A DNA stretch of 64,000 nucleotides from Albophoma yamanashiensis (taxonomy: Eukaryota; Ascomycota; Sordariomycetes; Hypocreales; Ophiocordycipitaceae): assembly GCA_001600555.1 (NCBI GenBank), contig BCKH01000004.1, positions 1,242,083-1,306,082 of the forward strand. Direction: 5' to 3'. The translations under genes were made by a program, and so were the position numbers. This document shows positions 1 to 10,662 of the stretch, piece after piece (within the stretch, counting starts at the first letter, position 1; each line of letters opens with the position of its first letter). The notes beneath the pieces are model-generated. The model was not told the origin of the DNA and made no database searches. It saw nothing but the letters and a program-made list of their open reading frames with translations.

Positions 1-59
1 ACGGCGCGCTCGGCGGCCACGGGGAGCGGCGACGGCGCGGGCGGTGCTGACGGCGGCAT
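1..59 (-). CDS. possible 5' end of a gene running off the left edge
   Basis: On the minus strand an ATG at 59 opens a frame that stays open to base 1. It reads Met-Pro-Pro-Ser-Ala-Pro-Pro and continues Pro/Ala-rich for about 19 codons. The DNA is very GC-rich, so an open frame this short could be chance. No family can be named. The alternative is plain promoter DNA. I keep it only because the neighbouring bases 60-300 have the pyrimidine-rich minus strand common upstream of fungal start codons. Confidence 0.2.
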   Translation of the reverse strand, partial: MPPSAPPAPSPLPVAAERA

Positions 60-775
60 CGCTGAGGTGGCTGGGCTGGAGGGCTTGGATTGGGCTGCTG
101 CTGCTGTGTCCGTGGCGCGTGCTCCTGCGCTCGCCCAAGGTTCGGGTATCAAGCTTGCATGTCCGGACTCCGCGTGTGGCTCGGCGTGCGGGTGCTGGCT
201 GGGCGCGAAAGCCGTAAAGGTGCGGGACGTCGTTGGGTGTCGGTGATGCGCAGCTCAACTTTTTTGGGCGGCAGAGGAAACTATAGGCGCCTTGCAGGCT
301 AGCGAAAACGTGGGGGTGGGTCCCTCCCGCGGCAGCTCTCGAATGCCTTCGTTGGAGCTACTGTACGCAGTTCATATTGAGTAGTGACAAGGAGCACATG
401 TGAAGGAGTGTGATGAAATCGAGTGCTTGACTGGCCAGCAAGTGTGCGTGTGTCGGCGTATCGACAACCGGCTGTGCGCCCTAGACAGCTTCTTGCCAAC
501 TTGCCGCCTTCACATGTGATGAGCAGCGTCGATGATGGATGCGATACATCTAAATTCGCACTCGAGAATTACGATTGCTATTACCACGTAGACACTAGGC
601 GTACATCTAGTACTGTACACTGATTCACACGGCTATGCCCTGTGGCTACTCCTCATTAATGCCTAGCCCCGTTTTCTATCCGTCATCAAGTCATTCAGGA
701 ACCACCTCTTGTCCTGCCTGCGCCGTCACTCCGTTATTCCAAACACACACACAAGTAGAAGCCACTGTGCATTTC
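60..775. other. intergenic, no gene recognised
   Basis: Short overlapping frames exist on both strands but none has a recognisable domain or splice structure. The left 300 bases are GC-rich and the rest is of mixed composition, with the 3' flank of the DLT1-like gene at the right end. Confidence 0.5.
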
Positions 776-2068
776 TCAGCTGCTAGCCGAGGTCGTCAGG
801 TTGAGCACATATGGTAGTTCGTCTGGATCATCCCGCGTCGCCAGGCGGATGACTGAGCCCGAGTCGGCGCTGGACCCTTGCGACCGCAGGCTGGAGCTCG
901 ACGGCTGGCTAACGGGGTAGGGCCGCCTGGTCTGCGCAAAGCTGTTGTTGCTGGACTTGCGCGAGACGACGCCCGTCTGCCTGCTGCCCGGCGTGTTCGG
1001 CGCCGTGCGGAAGCCCCACTCGTGAAGGGACAGGTTGCGCGTCACCGGCCGCCGGACCGACCCGCGCGTGCTCGCCGTCTCGGCGCGCGAGATGCTGCTG
1101 CGCGGGGACGGCGGGTTCGTGTCCCTCGGCGCGTCGTTGTCGATGTCGCTCTCCGACGGCGCCCAGTCGTCGTACTTGCCGCCCAGCGCTCCGAGGTCGA
1201 GCGGCCGCATCGCCCGCAGCATCTCGGCGAACAGGTGCATGAGCTGCCGGAACTGGGCGTTGGACAGCGGTCGCGTCGAGAACCGCGCGCGCTCGTACTG
1301 GGCGAGGAAGTCGGCCGTCGCGCTGCCAGCGTTGACGACGCCGACGTCTGCGAGGTTGTCGACGTACTCGCGCAGACCCATGTTGGGCATTCGCTGAAGC
1401 AACTCCGTGGCTTCCGGGTCGAGCAGCGGCGGGTCCGACGGCGCAGAGGTGCGGTCGCTCGGCGCCATGGTGAGGGCCTTCGCCTCGATGAGGTTGGGCA
1501 GCTCTGAGAGGACGGTGCTGTACTGCAGGTTGGGCAGGTCGGGTGAGTTCGGCGACGCCCAGCCGCAGTGCTCGATCTCGCCCCAGACGGCGTGATGCGG
1601 CGGCAGCGTGACCTCGACCTCTTCACCCGCCGCGTTCGTCTTCTTCAAGGCTATCCGCGCGCGCGGTTCGATGTGCCCCGGGTCCTGCTCGCTGCCCCCC
1701 GTATCTGCCCGCGGTTCCGCCCGCGGCCGCGCCTCGTACGCAATGGCCGCGCTGCGACTCAGCCCTGCCCCGACCATCATGTAGACGGCGTCCTTAACGT
1801 CGCCCTTTTCGATGGGCACCCATGCCTTGGGGATCGCCGCCAGCGCCGTCTTGTTAATGTACAGGCGCAGGACGTAAATGAACACGACGATGACGACGGT
1901 GACCACGTAGGAGATGATCACGATCAGGACGTTATAGTTCTGCTTGTTCTGTATGGACCGCTGTATGACGTCGCCGGGCGTAATCAGGAGCAGGCCGGCG
2001 AGGATGAGGTACAGGGCAAAGTAGCTGGATCCGTAGATGACGCGGAAGAAGACTCGTCGGTACTGCAT
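776..2068 (-). CDS. DLT1: DLT1-like (defect at low temperature protein 1) membrane protein
   Basis: Single-exon frame of 430 residues. Two hydrophobic segments lie near the N-terminus (about residues 12-30 and 45-70, the second rich in Ile and Val). They are followed by the family-like stretch AIPKAWVPIEKGDV, which matches the short Ile-Pro-x-x-x-x-Pro-Ile region behind the second membrane helix in fungal Dlt1 proteins. The distal half is hydrophilic and Ser/Arg-rich and looks disordered. Dlt1 is a fungal membrane protein whose loss in yeast gives cold sensitivity; its biochemical role is unknown. The ATG at 2068 sits directly before the first membrane segment, which supports this start. Assignment is from topology and the short motif, so family-level confidence is moderate. 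Confidence 0.72.
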   Translation of the reverse strand: MQYRRVFFRVIYGSSYFALYLILAGLLLITPGDVIQRSIQNKQNYNVLIVIISYVVTVVIVVFIYVLRLYINKTALAAIPKAWVPIEKGDVKDAVYMMVGAGLSRSAAIAYEARPRAEPRADTGGSEQDPGHIEPRARIALKKTNAAGEEVEVTLPPHHAVWGEIEHCGWASPNSPDLPNLQYSTVLSELPNLIEAKALTMAPSDRTSAPSDPPLLDPEATELLQRMPNMGLREYVDNLADVGVVNAGSATADFLAQYERARFSTRPLSNAQFRQLMHLFAEMLRAMRPLDLGALGGKYDDWAPSESDIDNDAPRDTNPPSPRSSISRAETASTRGSVRRPVTRNLSLHEWGFRTAPNTPGSRQTGVVSRKSSNNSFAQTRRPYPVSQPSSSSLRSQGSSADSGSVIRLATRDDPDELPYVLNLTTSASS

Positions 2069-2501
2069 CGTTGGCGCGTTGAGCCTCAGCGCGACGCTCG
2101 CCCCCTGGATAACTCGGCTGCGAAGAATAATCGGGGTCGCATGGCTAGACTGTCCGACTGTTCATGGAGGGCACCCGTGTGTGGACTTGGGCCGAGGCTG
2201 CTGGCAGCACCACAAGCGCGCTCGTGATGGGTTACTGAGGTTGAGGTTGGAGTTGCGGCGAGCTCGAGCTGGGAGCGCGCCCACCTTTGATTGGGTGGAG
2301 CCTCGGCTGGCTCCGTTGACTCTGCGCGCGACGTCACCGTGGTGGTCCAGACCAAATACAGCACATGACACAAATATCGACAGCGACATCATTTGTATCG
2401 CCATATTCTCTTTAGGCTTTATTTTGTCCCGTGTTTCATGGTATCGTAGTACGCCCCGTCCATCTCTATCCAGTCTAAGGCGGCGCCCTGCCAGCCTGCA
2501 G
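2069..2501. other. spacer between the NDC1 3' end and the DLT1-like start
   Basis: Both neighbours run on the minus strand, so this holds the terminator of the nucleoporin gene and the promoter of the DLT1-like gene. No distinct element was identified. Confidence 0.5.
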
Positions 2502-4593
2502 CTACCGCACCTGCTCCATCTCAACCCTCTGCGGCTCTCTTCTCTGGACTCTGGACCGTAGCTCTGGCTTCCTCTCCTCGACGGCTTTTGGTTTCCTCGT
2601 CGCAGACACCGCCTCGGCTGCCGGCTCCTCAGGCTTGACGACTGCCTCCTTAGCCAGCCTCAGATCGCCCAGCGACAGCCTTAGGTCGCTGCTGTAAGGC
2701 TCAAACTTTCCAATGACATCGCCCAGCCCGGTCCGCAGGGCATCCAAAATCTGGTCAACCTCCGGTGACTCCCTGGAGCCGCTTGGATCCGTCCAATGGC
2801 CTGGGAACCGCGACTTGAGGGCCTCCACCTTACGTATCACCGCCGTCAACGTTCGGACGATGCTCGCCACGTCCCGGTGGACATTGCCGAACTGGTCCTC
2901 GGCAAGGCTGTAGACCGACAGCTGACAGAGCGCTCGCGTCGCGTTCACGTAGAGCGACGGCTCAGCGTATGGCGTGCCAAGAACTGCCGCCGCAAAGCGT
3001 GTCCGGAAGTCGTGGCGAAACAGTGCTCCGACCAGCTCCAGCTTCATCACATCGGCTGTCAATTGTTTGACCTCGCCCCTGATACTGTCAGGTGATAGCG
3101 CCTCCTGCTGTTGTTTGCTCAGCACTTGGTTCTTTGCACTCTTCCACGTCTTCCTCGCCAGCGGACTGAGTTCCGATGCGGGCGTCGCACCGGGAGCTCG
3201 AGCAATGTTGTCGAAGGCTTTCTCGACACTTTCTTTGAACCCTGTAGCATGGCTCTCGTGTGAGAAAACGTCGTCCTGTCGTAGTGGTGCGGATACCCGT
3301 TGCTTTGGAGCCGCTGCAGGCTCGGGGGCAGCTGCGACAGCAGGCTTCCCGTACTCGTCGACCCGAGTCTCAATGCTCTTTAGCAGTTCCATGCAGATGG
3401 CGTAGATTTGCGCCCACATCGGGCCGTCCTTTCGGTCAATGTCACAATATATGGCTTGCCTTCGGGTTTCAAAGTCCTGCGCAATCAGCGCCAGCTCCCA
3501 CATGGCAAAAGACTGCGTTCAGGTCAGTATCAAGGACTAAAGAGTTGATCAATGAGAGAATACTTGCCTTGATGGACAGCTTCTTGCTCTTCAACCCGTT
3601 CAGCAGGCTCCCATTGGGGTCTTTTGATTCCGACGTCAGAGGCTTCCCGTTCTTCAACGGCTCCTTAACCATAAAGACGGAAAAGGCCGTGTTCCCAGCG
3701 GCCCATACAAAGTTGATAAGGGTCCCTGCGTAAACGCAGCGGGCGAGGAGGTAGATGTCGGATGGCCACGACGGCGGGAGCATGCTCGTCCTCGGCAGGT
3801 TATAGAACGGGCGTAGGAATGCCAAAGCCCAGCCCCATGCAAACGATCTGAGGAAGACAAAGTATAGCACCAGAGCCAGGAAGAGGGCCGATATCGCTTG
3901 CTTGATGCATCCCGCAAGGACTGCTGGGAGCTTCACCAGGACGTTTTGAAACGACCTCGGCAACATTGCCAATTTCTGGTTCCCTTCCCCCACTTTAGGC
4001 TTCGGCAAACTCAGGTCAAGACGGTCAATGTCAAGCCTGTAGTGCGCCACGGTCTGCAGCAGCGCGCAAACTCCCATGTAGCACGCCAAGAACAACGGTC
4101 GTTCGTTGAGCCTCGCGCGGTCGCCGCTGAAGTATGTGATCCATCGAAGGTTCGACGTGTCCGACATTGAGAAGAGAAATATCGGGCAGAAGAACAGGCT
4201 CGAGACGCCGTACCAGAAGCCGGTCTCGTAGGTTTGAAGGTTGAGCAGGGAGGAGCTGAGGGCTTGCAGCCCGGACTGGGTCGTCTTCAAACCAACATGG
4301 TAGTGAGCTATGCGCAGAATGAGGATCGAAAGCCCGCACGAGAAAATTATGGCTGTCCGGATGCCTGCGGGTCCGATGGGAAACCAAGACCAGAAATCTA
4401 ACGGCATTCAGGTCAGCAAACGTCGGGGCTCGGGGCTTGAATCGGGCTGCTCACAGGAGCTCCAGCTCGCGAGTAGCAAGGACTCCAGGTACGACACGGC
4501 CAGCAGGAGAATAGCCGTCGAGGAGAAGCGCCTATGCAAGGCAGGTTGCAAAGTGTCCTTGTAAGGAGCCCTTCGCGCTGGAGTGCCGGCCAT
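2502..4593 (-). CDS. NDC1: nucleoporin NDC1 (nuclear pore / spindle pole body membrane anchor)
   Basis: Three exons: 4593-4455, 4397-3568 and 3512-2502, giving 659 residues, close to yeast Ndc1 (about 655). Start MAGTPARRAPYKDTLQPALH is followed by a cluster of hydrophobic segments in the N-terminal half and a soluble C-terminal half, the Ndc1/Nup topology. Ndc1 is a transmembrane nucleoporin that anchors nuclear pores and, in yeasts, spindle pole bodies in the nuclear envelope. The first join reads Trp-Ser-Ser-Tyr-Phe-Trp-Ser-Trp. The second intron (3567-3513) begins GCAAGT after AAG, a non-canonical GC-AG intron whose flanks match the usual GC-donor context; the join reads IKSFAMWELALIAQDF and the total is a whole number of codons. 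It is divergent from PEP12. Confidence 0.85.
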
Positions 4594-4978
4594 GGCCACG
4601 GCGCATTGTCTGGGGGGAAGCTTGGAGTGCTGATGCAACTTGACGCCGATTGGTAAATAAAAATCACCAGCCAGCAACGGCGTTTACGCGACCAAGAAAC
4701 AGGCTGGGCCTGGGCTGGGCTGCAGGGGTCAGGCTGTATCAGTCACGTGGTGATTGCGCTGAGCCAACTTGGCAGCTAGTGGCCCCACTGCTGGAGGGCG
4801 CCGCGCTGCCGACATTACGTAGGGGCCTCCGAGGCACCAGCGAGCCAGCGAGCCAGCCATCCGTCGTCACTCATCCAACACCGACCGCCTCGCCTCATCG
4901 TGCCTGGCACCCCCGAAACGCCTTTGCTCTTTGCTTGCATAGCGCAGCCGACTAGAGCGCGCCCCCCTCCGAGCCGTC
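4594..4978. promoter_or_regulatory. divergent promoter NDC1 / PEP12
   Basis: 385 bases between two divergent start codons. A palindromic CACGTG (E-box type, the target of bHLH factors) lies at 4744-4749. A pyrimidine-rich stretch precedes the PEP12 start. Binding is inferred from the motif only. Confidence 0.4.
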
Positions 4979-5829
4979 ATGTCGTACGATCAGCTTTCGA
5001 GCCTCGAGTCGGGCCGCGGCTACACCGACGACCCCGGCTTCAAGGACCTCCAGTATGAGCTCAAGACGAAGCTGCAGTCGCTGCTGGGCGGCAACCGCAA
5101 GCTCGCCAACGACATCAACGTCCTGGGCACCAAGAAGGACACGCCGCGCCTGCGCGAGCGCGTGCACAACAGCATGGAGAAGGCGCGCGAGCTGTGCCGA
5201 GAGATTGGCGACGGCGTCAAGCGGCTGCAGACCTGGGAGGATCTCTCGGTTCGTTGTCCCGGCAGGGCACATGCGCAGATACGGATGCTAACGCAGGGAC
5301 CGCACAGAAGCAGCAAAAATACGAGCAGACCAAGGTGTCGAGCGACTTCCAAGCAGCGCTCCAGGAGTTCCAAGACCTGCAGCGCAAGGCCCTCGAGAAG
5401 GAAAAGGCATCCATTTCCGCAGCGCGCGCCGCCCATGACTCTGAAACCGGCCACCCTCCCGGCCAAGCTGGCGCGGGCTTAGAGCAGTTGCAGCAACAAG
5501 AGCTGTCACACATGGCCCCGCAGGACGAGGTCGACTTCCAAGAGGCCCTCATCATCGAGCGCGAGGAGGAGATTCGCAACATCGAGCAGGGCGTCGGGGA
5601 CCTCAACGTCTTGTTCCGACAAGTGGCACAGATCGTTGACGAGCAAGAGGTGGGCATCCGGACCATCGCGGACAACGTGGAGAATACCCACGACAACACG
5701 CGGCGGGCCGACATCGAGACCCGGCAGGCGGCGCGGTATCAGAAGGCGGCTCGTAACAAGAGCTGCTGCCTGCTGCTCATCATGGCCGTCATTCTCACCA
5801 TTGTCATTCTGGCCATTGTTTTGGGTTGA
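4979..5829 (+). CDS. PEP12: endosomal/vacuolar syntaxin (Qa-SNARE) Pep12
   Basis: Two exons, 4979-5248 and 5308-5829, give 263 residues. The 59-base intron has a GCTAACG branch point and its removal joins LQTWEDLS to KQQKYEQ. An N-terminal three-helix (Habc) region begins near residue 20. A SNARE motif follows, with the central layer Gln in IVDEQEVGIRTIADNV. It ends in a single C-terminal membrane anchor (CCLLLIMAVILTIVILAIVLG, cut here at the last residues). This order is that of syntaxins of the Pep12/Syntaxin-7 group, which drive fusion of Golgi-derived vesicles with late endosomes. Yeast Pep12 is slightly longer (288). Vti1, its usual Qb partner, is encoded at the far right of the window. 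Confidence 0.9.
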
Positions 5830-5969
5830 TTAATGCTGCGCATCGCACGTCTATGTTGTATGGCGTTTACAGGAGTTGTATTTATACACGACCTCATGAA
5901 TTTTACTGCACGAGAGCCGGAATGGTGCAAGCCTGGCCTTTTCCTCCAGTCCAGATCAGTCCATTTCCT

Positions 5970-6986
5970 TCATTTTGTTGGTACATCTGATCCACGCAGA
6001 TACGGCATGACAGTGGATGCCCTCTGCACCGCTTTGAGTTTCGAGGTCCGCTTAGGGACGAGCCGTTGAATAATAGACTCGTTGACGTCGTTTAGACCAA
6101 AGGTCGTAGCCCAGTACAGGAAGATGGCGCTGGGAAGGTCGGCGAAAACAAGGGGAAACAGGGGGACCAGCAGCAGAGTTCTGCCGATGGCCGTCTGCAC
6201 TCTCGCCATGGGCGTTTTTGGCGTCTTTGAGCCGTCAATCGTGAGGAGAGCCCGTAGCTGGTCCTTGGACAGCCTCCCCCACGAGGTGCGTGCCAATAGT
6301 GCTGAGCACAGCACCGGAAGGACATAGTAAGGGTCCATGGCCGTCAGGTCGGCAAACCAGAGACAGCCGCCCTGGGCTAGCGACTGGTCGACGAGGCCGC
6401 TCGAATCGGACAGCGCCGAGGAGATTCGCTCGACATTTGCCAACCCCAGCTGGTGGCTTATCCAGCCCATTGGCGCGCCACACAGCCGTCTCAGCGCCTC
6501 GGAGACGACGATGAAGGGCACCATGCTGAGGAAAGGCGCAAGTGTCTTCCACCGCTGGACGCCCCAGGTCTTGTAGATGCGCCGCCGTGACTTCTCGGTG
6601 AGACCGGCAACGCGCAGCCTCCAGAGCCGCTCGGCCGCCTCGTCACTCCCCGGGGCCCGAGGCACGGTTGCTGCGTGCCGCGAGCCCCATGCCGTGACGA
6701 GCGGGTTCAGCTCGTTCCTCCGCACCACGAGTCGGCGCGTGTAGTACTGGATGGGCAGCCTAAATGAGAAGTTGACGCCCACAGCCACCAGCGGGATCGA
6801 GAGGTACCACGGCACGCCGGCGGCGTGGATGGAGCTGATGCCGTCGGCGGTCCAGATGACGGCGTCGCCCAGGGAGCTGAGATGGAACTGCCGGCGTCCT
6901 TGACGCAAGGTTGTCGTGGAGGCTCGCTGCGGCGTAACTCTAGAGAGGTGCGCGAGGCCGCGTGCCGTCCTTGCAAGAGACAGCAT
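5970..6986 (-). CDS. COX18: mitochondrial inner membrane insertase Cox18 (Oxa1/YidC family)
   Basis: Single-exon frame, 338 residues from the ATG at 6986. The frame is open further upstream, but the part from this Met has a good mitochondrial presequence (Arg-rich, no acids: MLSLARTARGLAHLSRVTP). A first membrane segment lies in IHAAGVPWYLSIPLVAVGV, followed by the family motif around FRLPIQYYTRR. A conserved helical hairpin (WKTLAPFLSMVPFIVVSEALRRL) and further hydrophobic segments come later, ending near a LYWATTFGLNDV-type loop. Cox18 exports the C-terminal tail of cytochrome oxidase subunit 2 across the inner membrane. Oxa1 itself is usually longer with a basic coiled-coil tail, which is absent here, favouring Cox18. 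Confidence 0.85.
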   Translation of the reverse strand: MLSLARTARGLAHLSRVTPQRASTTTLRQGRRQFHLSSLGDAVIWTADGISSIHAAGVPWYLSIPLVAVGVNFSFRLPIQYYTRRLVVRRNELNPLVTAWGSRHAATVPRAPGSDEAAERLWRLRVAGLTEKSRRRIYKTWGVQRWKTLAPFLSMVPFIVVSEALRRLCGAPMGWISHQLGLANVERISSALSDSSGLVDQSLAQGGCLWFADLTAMDPYYVLPVLCSALLARTSWGRLSKDQLRALLTIDGSKTPKTPMARVQTAIGRTLLLVPLFPLVFADLPSAIFLYWATTFGLNDVNESIIQRLVPKRTSKLKAVQRASTVMPYLRGSDVPTK

Positions 6987-7213
6987 TGCGGGCCATGCCT
7001 CGCGGCGTGAGAAAAGGTGAGGGCGGGATGTATGTGACAGCGGTGGTAGATGATGAGGTTCAGCGTTAGACTGCCTGCAGGTTTGCGGCGCATGCTTTGA
7101 TCCTTTGAAGTGGGTCTGACGCCACCAGCCGTCCGCAACGGTATAATACCAGGCAGACAGACCTGTTTTCCCAGCCATCAGCCGTACTAAACGAAAACAC
7201 GTCTACATTTGAA

Positions 7214-7691
7214 TTGATTCCGTGCGCTTCCGTTTATTTGAATTCTAGGGAAATATCTCCCGGCCCCAAAATTCTCATACCTCGCCTCGTGTCCAAACTC
7301 AACAAGGAGCTCAGCCCCCTGGTCATGTCAAGCGTCAACTCACCCGAAAAGGCTGCCGTCATGACCGACGAGAGCCTCAAGGGCGAGAGCCTAAAGAGTG
7401 AAAGCCTCAAGAGCGAGGACCAGCGCAAGAAAGAGCTAGAGCTCGAGAAAGACAACATGAGGAAATGGCTACTGGCCGGGCTAGAAACGACCATTAGCAA
7501 CACTCTCGAATGCAGCAAGTGCAAGATGAAGACAGTTAGCTATAGTCAGGCGCAGACCAGGAGTGCTGATGAGCCGATGACGACCTTTTGCGAATGCATT
7601 GACTGTGGTCACAGATGGAAGGTACGTACGAAGCAACCCTTGTCCCTGGGAGAAAATCGCTTTCTGACCCTATCTGCAGTTCGCATCGTAG
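7214..7691 (+). CDS. truncated TFIIS-like protein (zinc ribbon plus end of domain II)
   Basis: Exon to 7621, intron 7622-7679 with a CTGAC branch, last exon 7680-7691 giving the C-terminus WKFAS. The first ATG is at 7325 (102 residues); the frame is open back to 7214 and similarity seems to reach upstream of that ATG (LVSKLNKELSPLVM resembles a helix of domain II). The zinc ribbon is intact: C-x2-C (CSKC), the acidic hairpin QTRSADEPMTTF that enters the polymerase active centre, C-x2-C (CIDC) and the end GHRWKF. TFIIS rescues arrested RNA polymerase II. Only about 230 bases separate this from the COX18 start, so no room exists for the N-terminal LW domain. A standalone zinc-ribbon gene and a 5'-truncated relic are both possible. 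An odd repeat GESLKSESLKSE precedes the ribbon. Confidence 0.7.
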
Positions 7692-7926
7692 ACTCGGATG
7701 GTTGGTGCAAAGTGCGGCGTTGTGTTTTGAAATTCCACGAGAGGGAGTTTACATGTTCAGGCACACGTGGCTATCCGAGGAGACCGCTTGGGTCGGTAGT
7801 GACATTGAGTATGTAGGTATGTCCAAAAGTTGACGGCACGAGGAAACATGATTTGTGAGTTGAAATACCGATGCAAAACCTGTTTACTTGATCAACATCG
7901 ACACTTATTCGCATTGCCTCTCGTTC

Positions 7927-10267
7927 TCAAAATATGTCGAAATCGTCCATATCGTCCCAGTCCCGCCACCCTACAAGCCCTTCATCCACGGCATAGAGCT
8001 CGTGATCAGCTGCACCTCCCTTCTCTTCCAAGACTTCTTTAATAATGGAGGATAATGGAACGTCATCTCTATCGTCTGACATGATACGGGTATTTAATTT
8101 CTCCCATGAGCCGCCCAGACTGCTTCCACTGCCTTCCAGGTCTGATGTATTTGCGGTGGAGCATGCAGTGACAGGCGCATTGCTAGGAGCGGGCAAGCTA
8201 TGAAACATGAGATTTGGTGATTGTGAAGGCATTTCGTCGGCATCGCTCAGGGAGTTTCGTTGCCGTTCGAAGTTCGTCGCTTGGAAGGATGCTCCCGTAG
8301 CCTGTCCATCTCGATATATGCTTGCCTGCTTCGCCAGGCCGTCCAGTCGTTGCCACAGTTCGTCTTTCCTCGAACTGGGAGGCAGTTCGTCGAAAAGTCC
8401 TTGAGCCAGGCACCATGCTCTCTCGGAGGCAGGCGTCCACGGCAGCTGACATAGCTGGATAAAAACAGCCCCGACCGCGTGCCATGGGAAGTGGCCCTGC
8501 AATTGCCATCGCCACCTTTGCCAAGCAGGATTGGTTTTGAGGTCGCGCATGGCTTCCATCACGGCAACAGAGGAGGCAAAGAACAGGCCGCGCACATGAG
8601 AGTCCTGTGTGTGACAATTTCGGCGCTGCTGGCGATATAGAGCTTGTTCAATTTTGGCAAGGGACAGTGCCGTAATGGCTTTGATAAATGACTCGAAGGC
8701 ATCCTCCACATGAAGATGCTGGAGATAGATGTCCTCAACTTGAGAGCTGGCATCACGGAATATCTCCATGTATGCGGATAGAGTCTTGTCCTGGCTGCGA
8801 CGAAGTGTTTGGTTCAGGCGCCAAAGCTCGCATCGAACCAGAGTCGGCGTCATTGGTGTGGCCCTCGAGTCTTGAGGTCTCAAAGAATCGGAACCCGTCG
8901 TTATATGCTGATCCTGGATATTGGATGGGGGTTTCGTGTTGAAACTATCCTCAGTAAACGATAGGCCGGGGAGAGAAGTGGCTGGAGAACGTGACTCTAT
9001 GAAACATATTTGCCACCAAAGGCGCCGACGTGTTTCCACGTCCAGAGGTGTATACATGGAAGTAGGAGGTTCTCTGTGGAATCCAAGCCGAACTGCTATT
9101 CGCAACAGAGCGCCGGATAAGGCGGATGCCTCTTGTTGAGCCCCATGATGGGGAAGAGTGGACACGTATATGGTCAGTGCCTGAACAACCACAATGTCTT
9201 TGGTTGTGAGCATTTGAGAGTGACCAAGCGCTCGTTCAGTGCCGAGCCGAAAACGGCTAACCATCTCCATTTTCGATACCCTAAAGCCCTCGAAAACGTC
9301 TTCTTCTTCCAGCGAAGTGATCATCGCGAAGCTGATTGCGAACAGCAATGCCTCCACACCAGGTCCCAAGGCTCCAAACTTGCCCTTGGTCTGGCTCACG
9401 ATATTGTCAACAGTTGGTGTGTGGAGAACTTTAATGAACGGGTCGACATTCTCCTTGTATGTATTCCATATATAGGGAACTTGAGATGGAAGTGGGTGCA
9501 GCTCGCCATCAGCATGGGCGTCGAACGCACATGGAGTACCGAAAAGATAGCCATGGCATTGGCCATTGGCGGCGCCCTCATCCATGGTGCCGCTTTCTTC
9601 ATCTGCCTGGGAGCTATCCGAAACGCCCTCGATGGCTTGGAATATGTGTTCCACCTGGTCAGCGGTCAGCATTATATTCATTGTTAACGGCTTCCATGCT
9701 TCATACCTCGTCGCAAAATACAGACCAGAAACCTTTGTCAATACGGAGCCCTCGGCCCTTGCCGATTACAAGCCTTCCAAAATCCTCGTAGACCTCACTG
9801 ATACTCTGCGCGGCCATGGCAGAGCCGCCATCGGTAAAGGAGTCACTGGAAACTGGAGCTCCTGGATGCCACGCGTGTGTGGGCTGAAGTAGGTTCGTCG
9901 CTAGCCCAGAATCATCAATATGGGTTAGATGCGGTGCATTTCTTTGAGCTGGAGCTCCATCTTCGAGCTGGCCTGACAGTTCAGTCACCAGGTCCTCGAG
10001 GCGCCTGAGACGGCTCAAGAGCTCAGACTGCCTCTGGGATGGCGATCTGAATGCTGCAGGGTTTCGACTTCGGCGCGGCAGACGGCCAGTTACAGGAAAG
10101 TGGCACTCAATGTTGTTCTTAATGCAGTTTGCGCACGGGTCCCGACGGTCACATTTGACCTTGCGCCGGCGGCAGGTAACGCAGCTCCAGACCTTGAGGT
10201 CCTGCTCCGACTCGGGGAACGTCAACTGGGACTGGCGTTCAGTGAATGGTAGCGATGCGGCCTCCAT
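7927..10267 (-). CDS. Zn2Cys6 transcription factor with fungal-specific TF domain
   Basis: Two exons, 10267-9707 and 9654-7927, 762 residues. The 52-base intron joins FWSVFCDE to VEHIFQAIEG. A Zn2Cys6 cluster lies at residues 29-55 (CVTCRRRKVKCDRRDPCANC then IEC), with a short Leu-rich helix after it (LLSRLRRLEDLV). The middle homology region contains TRRRLWWQICFIESRSP, a hallmark of the fungal-specific transcription factor domain. The C-terminus is acidic and Ser-rich, as in activators. The frame is open upstream of 10267, but that part has no conserved content, so I chose the Met just before the zinc cluster. Target genes are unknown; the divergent flavoprotein gene 395 bases away is an obvious candidate by position only. 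Confidence 0.85.
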
Positions 10268-10662
10268 CTCTGGCAAGGTCCGCAAACAAGTTCTCGGACG
10301 TACAAGGGCCGGCGGACGACTTCGCGCGAAAAGGAGATGTCTTGCACAACACTGCTGCGGGAGGGTGAAGTTGATGTTCCCGGTGCTGGGTCCGATGTGG
10401 GGTCGCTCTTCGGACACGGAGCTCGGCCCTGATCCCTGTAAGCCGACGGGCGTCAGTGCACCTGCACCGAGGCCGTCGACCTCTGTCGCGGCATGGAAAT
10501 AAGCATTCCAGAGCCGCAAAAAGAAGCAACAATTAATCAGCGAAGTTGGCACCGGCGGTATTTACTGGCCGCTATCCAGGGTCGTCTCCCTATTAAATAT
10601 GGCGTGCCCAGTACGAGTACACCGTTGGGTCGGCGTACACAGACGCTTCCAGTCACCTCAAC
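10268..10662. promoter_or_regulatory. divergent promoter, Zn2Cys6 regulator / AIF-like oxidoreductase
   Basis: 395 bases shared by two outward-facing genes. Such a compact regulator-enzyme arrangement often reflects local control in fungi. No clear CGG-N-CCG operator pair was picked out by eye. Confidence 0.4.
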
